Positions 5,895 to 8,699 of a stretch of 8,699 nucleotides of DNA are shown here, in pieces (positions within the stretch are counted from its first letter, which is position 1; each line of letters begins with the position of its first letter). The position numbers and the translations under genes were made by a program. The stretch is taken from assembly GCA_027348305.1 (NCBI GenBank), contig DAIEPS010000070.1, forward strand, positions 1 through 8,699. The letters are read 5' to 3'. The stretch is from Anaerolineaceae bacterium. Lineage in GTDB: Bacteria; Chloroflexota; Anaerolineae; Anaerolineales; Anaerolineaceae. The notes under the pieces are model-generated. The model worked only from the letters and a program-made list of their open reading frames with translations. It did not search any database and had not been told where the DNA came from.

Positions 5895-6323
5895 TTATTT
5901 AAATGCTTTCCTTGTGAATATTAATGGCAAACCTGCCAAGATCAAGAGGATCGTATTGAATGCCACATTAAAATACACTTTGCTCACGAAAGACAACCCT
6001 GTATCCAGAACAAACCAAATTGACAACCCCAATACCCAACAACTCCAAGCCCATTTTTCTTTATTTCGAAAGGGAAAATGCGTAATAAAAGTTAAAGCGA
6101 TTCCCCATCCCGTAATGGTTGCTCCCCAAACCCCATAGATCCAATGTTGAAATGGTCTGATGCCTGCAATTACAGTCCCTTTGGCCCAAAAAGCAGGATC
6201 AATTTGACGATTAAACAAATCGAAGAGGGTGCTTCCACTTAAGATAAACATCAATAACCCAAAAAAGGTAATGACAATGCAGACGACGAATAACCATCTT
6301 TGCCAGAAAATGAACTTTGACAT
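5895..6323 (-). CDS. Four-TM membrane protein of unknown function
   Basis: A 142-residue inner-membrane protein with four hydrophobic segments (about 9-29, 61-82, 91-112 and 117-136). A conserved-looking loop, LFDLFNRQIDPAFW (33-46), lies between the first two. HWIYGVWGATITGWGI, KEKWAWSCWVLGL and KVYFNVAFNT are also distinctive, and I recognise the pattern only from uncharacterised proteins. I chose the ATG at 6323 over a GTG seven codons upstream at 6344, because a GGGAGG ribosome site sits 4-5 bases before the ATG and would otherwise lie inside the coding region. The gene starts 17 bases behind the PilZ gene and is surely cotranscribed with it. That hints, weakly, at a c-di-GMP-linked process. 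Confidence 0.8.
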   Translation of the reverse strand: MSKFIFWQRWLFVVCIVITFFGLLMFILSGSTLFDLFNRQIDPAFWAKGTVIAGIRPFQHWIYGVWGATITGWGIALTFITHFPFRNKEKWAWSCWVLGLSIWFVLDTGLSFVSKVYFNVAFNTILLILAGLPLIFTRKAFK

Positions 6324-6340
6324 TTTTCCTCCCAAAACGA

Positions 6341-6763
6341 TCACTTTTTCACAAACGGAATTTCCCCCGACGCTTCAAGATTGCGCAAACGCACCTGCTC
6401 TGACGCAATATAGCTGTATGGAATGCCGATGATCAGCTTCAGGGCAATTTCGGTTTTCGTGCGGCGGACGACAACGCCAGAAAATTCAACCACCGACTCA
6501 TCAGTGAATTTTATGGCGCCGGTGAGAATATCATCATGCAGCAAATTCATGCGCGGCACAAGAAAATGGAGCCCGGCCTCACTTATATCCAATATTTGGT
6601 AGGAGCGGTAATGGATGGTCAATTCAGGCAGGTACTTTTTGGCGCAGTCCTGCGGATAATAAACCCGCACATACTGGCGATTGTTCACCAATCCTGCTGC
6701 CGAAGGATTTGAACTCGCTGTTTGGGTTGCCTGATCGTTTATTTGCGGTTTTGGCAGTGTCAA
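6341..6763 (-). CDS. PilZ domain protein, predicted c-di-GMP receptor
   Basis: A 140-residue soluble protein consisting of a disordered N-terminus (1-27) and a single PilZ domain. Both ligand-binding motifs are present: RQYVR (R29 and R33, the RxxxR motif) and DISEAG (59-64, the D/N-x-S-x-x-G motif). Beta strands such as VVEFSGVVVRRTKTEIALKLI (91-111) complete the barrel. PilZ proteins bind cyclic di-GMP and usually adjust motility, adhesion or polysaccharide output; no such target gene is visible here. The start is uncertain: TTG at 6763 directly follows an in-frame stop and has a GAGAG site about 8 bases away, while a GTG at codon 26 would still keep the whole domain. No ATG precedes the domain. 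First gene of a two-gene operon; its promoter probably lies 140 bp upstream. Confidence 0.85.
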   Translation of the reverse strand: MTLPKPQINDQATQTASSNPSAAGLVNNRQYVRVYYPQDCAKKYLPELTIHYRSYQILDISEAGLHFLVPRMNLLHDDILTGAIKFTDESVVEFSGVVVRRTKTEIALKLIIGIPYSYIASEQVRLRNLEASGEIPFVKK

Positions 6764-6849
6764 TTAATTACTCTCTAATATCATACTAATAAAAAGGAAC
6801 TCATCGTTCTTGCCTTCTCGATTTACGAAACAGAAGGAATAATTATTTG

Positions 6850-6897
6850 TGAACAAACAGGTTTATATGACCACAAACCACGCCTGTTGCCTGTTCA
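6850..6897 (-). promoter_or_regulatory. Hairpin at the 5' end of the PilZ operon transcript
   Basis: On the minus strand TGAACA (6897-6892), a 3-base GGC bulge and AACAGG (6888-6883) pair with CCTGTT and TGTTCA (6861-6850): 12 base pairs around a 21-base loop. The outer end coincides with the predicted transcription start near 6898, so the mRNA would begin with this stem. It may protect the 5' end or regulate translation; a DNA operator is the alternative. It does not match the c-di-GMP riboswitch classes as I know them. Confidence 0.55.
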
Positions 6898-6904
6898 TGC
6901 AAAA

Positions 6905-6933
6905 AGTATAGCAGTTTGACAGACGCTGTGCAA
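6905..6933 (-). promoter_or_regulatory. Extended -10 promoter of the PilZ operon
   Basis: On the minus strand TATACT (6910-6905) is preceded by TGC, giving an extended -10 (TGnTATACT). A modest -35, TTGCAC (6933-6928), lies 17 bp upstream. The predicted start, an A near 6898, leaves a leader of about 135 bases before the PilZ gene. Confidence 0.6.
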
Positions 6934-7148
6934 CGACTTTTTGTTTAAGGCTGCGTTGCCACGGATAATCTTACCGTCCATGCGCAAGGTGCGGTCAACC
7001 CATGATCAGTCAAGTTAAATTTAAGGAATTGTCGAGCGGATAATGCCCAACCAATACACAATTAGCACAGTTTACGGTTTATGAAACAAGCACTGTGGCT
7101 TTGGAGCACAAGACCTTTCCCCGGTTCTTCAGAGGCGAGCGGAGCGCG

Positions 7149-7197
7149 TGGTTACGTTTCTCGGTTCACGGTTTTCTGTTCACGATTCTCTTTACTT
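7149..7197 (-). repeat. Degenerate heptamer repeat at the 3' end of the small 4-TM gene
   Basis: Seven 7-bp units in phase can be read on the plus strand, including tggttac, gtttctc, ggttcac, ggttttc, tgttcac and gattctc. The consensus is about GGTTCAC/GATTCTC. The last unit (7191-7197) contains the TAA stop codon of the gene at 7192-7536. No terminator hairpin with a T-tract follows. Confidence 0.65.
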
Positions 7198-7536
7198 CTT
7201 CCTGATCCGCTGAACCCCCATGTATCCCAAGATTAAAAGGGTTACCCCAAACAACACCGCTTTCGCCACTGTTTCGAGGCTCAGCACATTGAAATTGATG
7301 ATGCCCAAAAAGAAAACGGCGGTGATCAGAAAAGGCAGCAAAATGATGATGAACGGCACTTTCTTCCCCAGCAGTTCAAAGGCGATCACACCTGCGGGCA
7401 GCAGCATCAGCACAATTGAAAATACCGTCGTCCAGCTAAACCCTGCCGAATCCGGTCTGACCATGGCTGCAATACCCAGGTATATAATTGCCGCAGTATA
7501 AATCCCAACAAAGACCCACCCAGCTTTTTTGATCAT
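7192..7536 (-). CDS. Small four-TM membrane protein of unknown function
   Basis: A 114-residue, strongly hydrophobic protein with about four membrane-spanning segments (roughly 6-24, 36-54, 60-80 and 86-107), short loops and a positively charged C-terminus (RIRKK), which suggests a cytoplasmic tail. I do not recognise a family, and no polar residues that would suggest catalysis stand out. The ATG has a GGGAG ribosome site about 8 bases upstream. It starts 143 bp behind the methyltransferase-family gene. The gap contains a heptamer array and a short CACC/GGTG hairpin but no clear promoter or terminator, so readthrough from the upstream gene is possible. Confidence 0.7.
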   Translation of the reverse strand: MIKKAGWVFVGIYTAAIIYLGIAAMVRPDSAGFSWTTVFSIVLMLLPAGVIAFELLGKKVPFIIILLPFLITAVFFLGIINFNVLSLETVAKAVLFGVTLLILGYMGVQRIRKK

Positions 7537-7611
7537 AATTCCGCTCCCTTATTAGATTCTTCCCGATAGGGTAAAGGCTGACCAATTCCCACCAATAGGT
7601 GATTTTACAAT

Positions 7612-7688
7612 AGATCACGACTTACAATTCATAATTCACGCTTAACGAACCGCTATTCACTATTCTCAACTCTCTTTTCTCAATTCCC
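7612..7688 (-). repeat. Eleven-unit degenerate heptamer repeat behind the methyltransferase-family gene
   Basis: Eleven 7-bp units in one phase can be read on the plus strand. Examples are aattcat, aattcac, tattcac, tattctc and ttttctc. The consensus is about NATTCAC, with the central units (gcttaac, gaaccgc) the most diverged. The array begins inside the last two codons of the methyltransferase-family gene, includes its TGA stop (7680-7682), and runs about 70 bp downstream. It is the longest of the four clear arrays in the window. Confidence 0.7.
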
Positions 7689-8174
7689 TGCCTTCCGCCC
7701 CACCCAGCGGTGGACGGTTGCGGTGTATTCACGATACTGCTCGCCAAACTTGTGCGCGAGATACCTTTCCTCCGGCGCGATGAGGATGTAATGGCAGGCA
7801 ATAACGGACGGCACAAGCAGGATCAATCCCCAGGTCAGGCGGAAAGCCAGGTCAACCCCAGCCGAAAAAAGGATGCCGCCGAGATAAAGCGGGTTTTGTG
7901 AATAAGCGAAAACACCGGTGGTGATGAGCCGGCTCGTAGCCTGCCCCGGGTCGGTGGGCTGGCGGTACTTCGCAAATTCGCGCCGCGTGAGAGTCACAAG
8001 TATGATCCCCGCCAGGGCGAGGATAACGCCTGCGGCAACTATAACGGGCGTTGGCACTCCCCCAGGAAGAGCCAGCGGAAAGATGAACTGCAACCCGATC
8101 GCGGCGAGAAATGGAACGCCAAAAACCACCTCGAAGATCTGCCACCCCTTTTTATGCGCCGCGTCGTCTGACAT
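7680..8174 (-). CDS. Isoprenylcysteine carboxyl methyltransferase (ICMT) family protein
   Basis: A 164-residue membrane protein of the ICMT/phospholipid methyltransferase superfamily, SAM-dependent enzymes that methylate prenylcysteine carboxylates, phospholipids or other membrane-bound substrates. Membrane segments lie at about 15-37, 43-64, 97-110 and 113-133. The cofactor-binding C-terminal region is clear: RLITTGVFAYSQNPLYLGG (82-100) and PEERYLAHKFGEQYREY (134-150), followed by HRWVG. Length is usual for bacterial members, whose substrates are mostly unknown. I chose ATG 8174 over a TTG eight codons upstream (8198), because a GGGAG ribosome site precedes the ATG by about 8 bases. The gene follows the DUF7010-like gene by 68 bp with no terminator, so they may share a transcript. 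A protease of the CAAX/CPBP family occurs at 4040-5152, but it is too far away to infer a common pathway. Confidence 0.9.
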   Translation of the reverse strand: MSDDAAHKKGWQIFEVVFGVPFLAAIGLQFIFPLALPGGVPTPVIVAAGVILALAGIILVTLTRREFAKYRQPTDPGQATSRLITTGVFAYSQNPLYLGGILFSAGVDLAFRLTWGLILLVPSVIACHYILIAPEERYLAHKFGEQYREYTATVHRWVGRKAGN

Positions 8175-8242
8175 GCCAATCACTCCCTTGATGCTCAACC
8201 GTGTTTACAGTCTTCCATCCACCCTGGTTTAATTGTCTTATT

Positions 8243-8699
8243 TCAGTTTTTTCCCGGGACTATTTTTTTGACTTCAAAGAATAGCAGCAGGCTGAAAATG
8301 ATCTCAACTGCCATCATCATCCCGGCTACAACACTTGGAGCAAATTTTAATCCCACGATGAGCACTGCGATCGGGATAATAACTGATAAACCCATGTAAC
8401 TCTTTGACTTGTAAAGCCAGCCATAAGGCAGCAAATGTGCGCCGAATATCATGGCCAAAACCATGACCATTTTTTCTGGCATGGCATTATAGATCCACAT
8501 GGCAATCAGCAAATAAAGAATTTGGTTTATCGAGAACAGTATCCCCAGGTTGGTCAACGGATTTTCTTTGTTTGTAAAATCCACTTTGATCAGTTTTGAG
8601 ATCAAAAACGCCAGCGGCACCAGGGGAGCAGTAAAACAAAAAGTGAGCAGGTTTTTGGTCAGGATCGGCAATGAGGTCAGGTGAATGGCCAAAACAGCA
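8243..8699 (-). CDS. DUF7010-like membrane protein, 5' end outside window
   Basis: The frame is open from the right edge (first full codon at 8698) to TGA at 8243-8245, giving 152 codons. A TTG at 8692 is probably internal, since upstream codons continue the protein without a stop. The product is a hydrophobic protein with about five membrane segments. Its sequence features (KNLLTF, PLAFLISKL, VDFTNKENPL, LGILFSINQILYLLI, PEKMVMVLAMIFGAHLLPYGWLYKSKSY, then EIIFSLLLF near the end) match my recollection of the DUF7010 family of small Firmicutes-type membrane proteins, usually about 180 residues. Some 30 N-terminal residues with a first membrane segment are therefore probably missing. Function unknown. 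It lies 68 bp upstream of the methyltransferase-family gene on the same strand. Confidence 0.75.
   Translation of the reverse strand, partial: AVLAIHLTSLPILTKNLLTFCFTAPLVPLAFLISKLIKVDFTNKENPLTNLGILFSINQILYLLIAMWIYNAMPEKMVMVLAMIFGAHLLPYGWLYKSKSYMGLSVIIPIAVLIVGLKFAPSVVAGMMMAVEIIFSLLLFFEVKKIVPGKN

Larger units (their letters stand above)
6764..7191. other. 428-bp intergenic region
   Basis: No coding region can be supported here on either strand. From right to left it holds the heptamer array behind the small 4-TM gene (7149-7197), a GC-rich patch with a short GCGC-type inverted repeat (about 7130-7147), about 190 bp with no recognised feature (6934-7130), a promoter (6905-6933), and a hairpin at the predicted transcript start (6850-6897). 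An 80-bp AT-rich leader then runs to the PilZ start. Confidence 0.6.

Noticed and set aside
6324..6344. Upstream GTG start for the 4-TM protein behind PilZ
   Set aside because: Its codons would include the GGGAGG ribosome site that clearly serves the ATG at 6323, and it would overlap the PilZ stop.
6764..6900. c-di-GMP riboswitch in the PilZ leader
   Set aside because: I could not find the conserved GEMM-type core sequences or junction; only a simple bulged hairpin is visible.
7575..7610. Short CACC/GGTG hairpin as terminator behind the methyltransferase-family gene
   Set aside because: The stem is only four base pairs and no T-tract follows on the minus strand.

Overview
The window looks like chromosomal DNA of a free-living bacterium, most probably a Chloroflexota member of the Anaerolineae type. 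This is an inference from the gene mix: a lipid-anchored beta-helix protein with a Pro/Gly linker, a TIGR04076 protein, a winged-helix regulator paired with a CPBP protease, and many small orphan membrane proteins. Degenerate heptanucleotide repeats behind several genes fit the same picture. No rRNA, tRNA, CRISPR array, transposase or phage gene is visible, and no marker gene fixes the taxon. Every gene I can support lies on the minus strand, so the window reads from right to left.

Right part (8699 to about 6764): the cut-off 3' portion of a DUF7010-like membrane protein, an isoprenylcysteine carboxyl methyltransferase-family membrane methyltransferase, and a 4-TM protein of unknown function. 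The last two genes end in tandem degenerate 7-bp repeats that overlap their stop codons. A 428-bp gene-free stretch follows. It holds a good extended -10 promoter and a hairpin that would form the extreme 5' end of the transcript. That promoter probably drives a two-gene operon: a PilZ (c-di-GMP-binding) protein and a 4-TM membrane protein.

Middle part (about 5895 to 3268): a compact regulator/protease operon. A strong sigma70-type promoter is overlaid by a perfect 11-bp inverted repeat. It drives a winged-helix (ArsR-like) regulator whose stop codon overlaps the start of a CPBP intramembrane protease in an ATGA junction. Autoregulation through the palindrome is the simplest reading. A GNAT acetyltransferase follows, preceded by a perfect 12-bp inverted repeat.

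Left part (3267 to 1): a small lipoprotein that resembles a class I cytochrome c domain but has lost both heme-attaching cysteines; a large secreted beta-helix lipoprotein; a uracil-DNA glycosylase-family protein; and a TIGR04076 protein cut by the left edge. The first two genes end in near-identical modules, a heptamer repeat with consensus GATTACT on the plus strand followed by a hairpin terminator. The terminator of the beta-helix gene directly abuts the promoter of the glycosylase gene.

I see no large new multi-gene system. The points most worth a second look are the 3'-end heptamer repeats, the palindrome-controlled regulator/CPBP pair, the heme-less cytochrome-like lipoprotein, and the 5'-end hairpin with a possible 11-codon leaderless ORF ahead of the PilZ gene.
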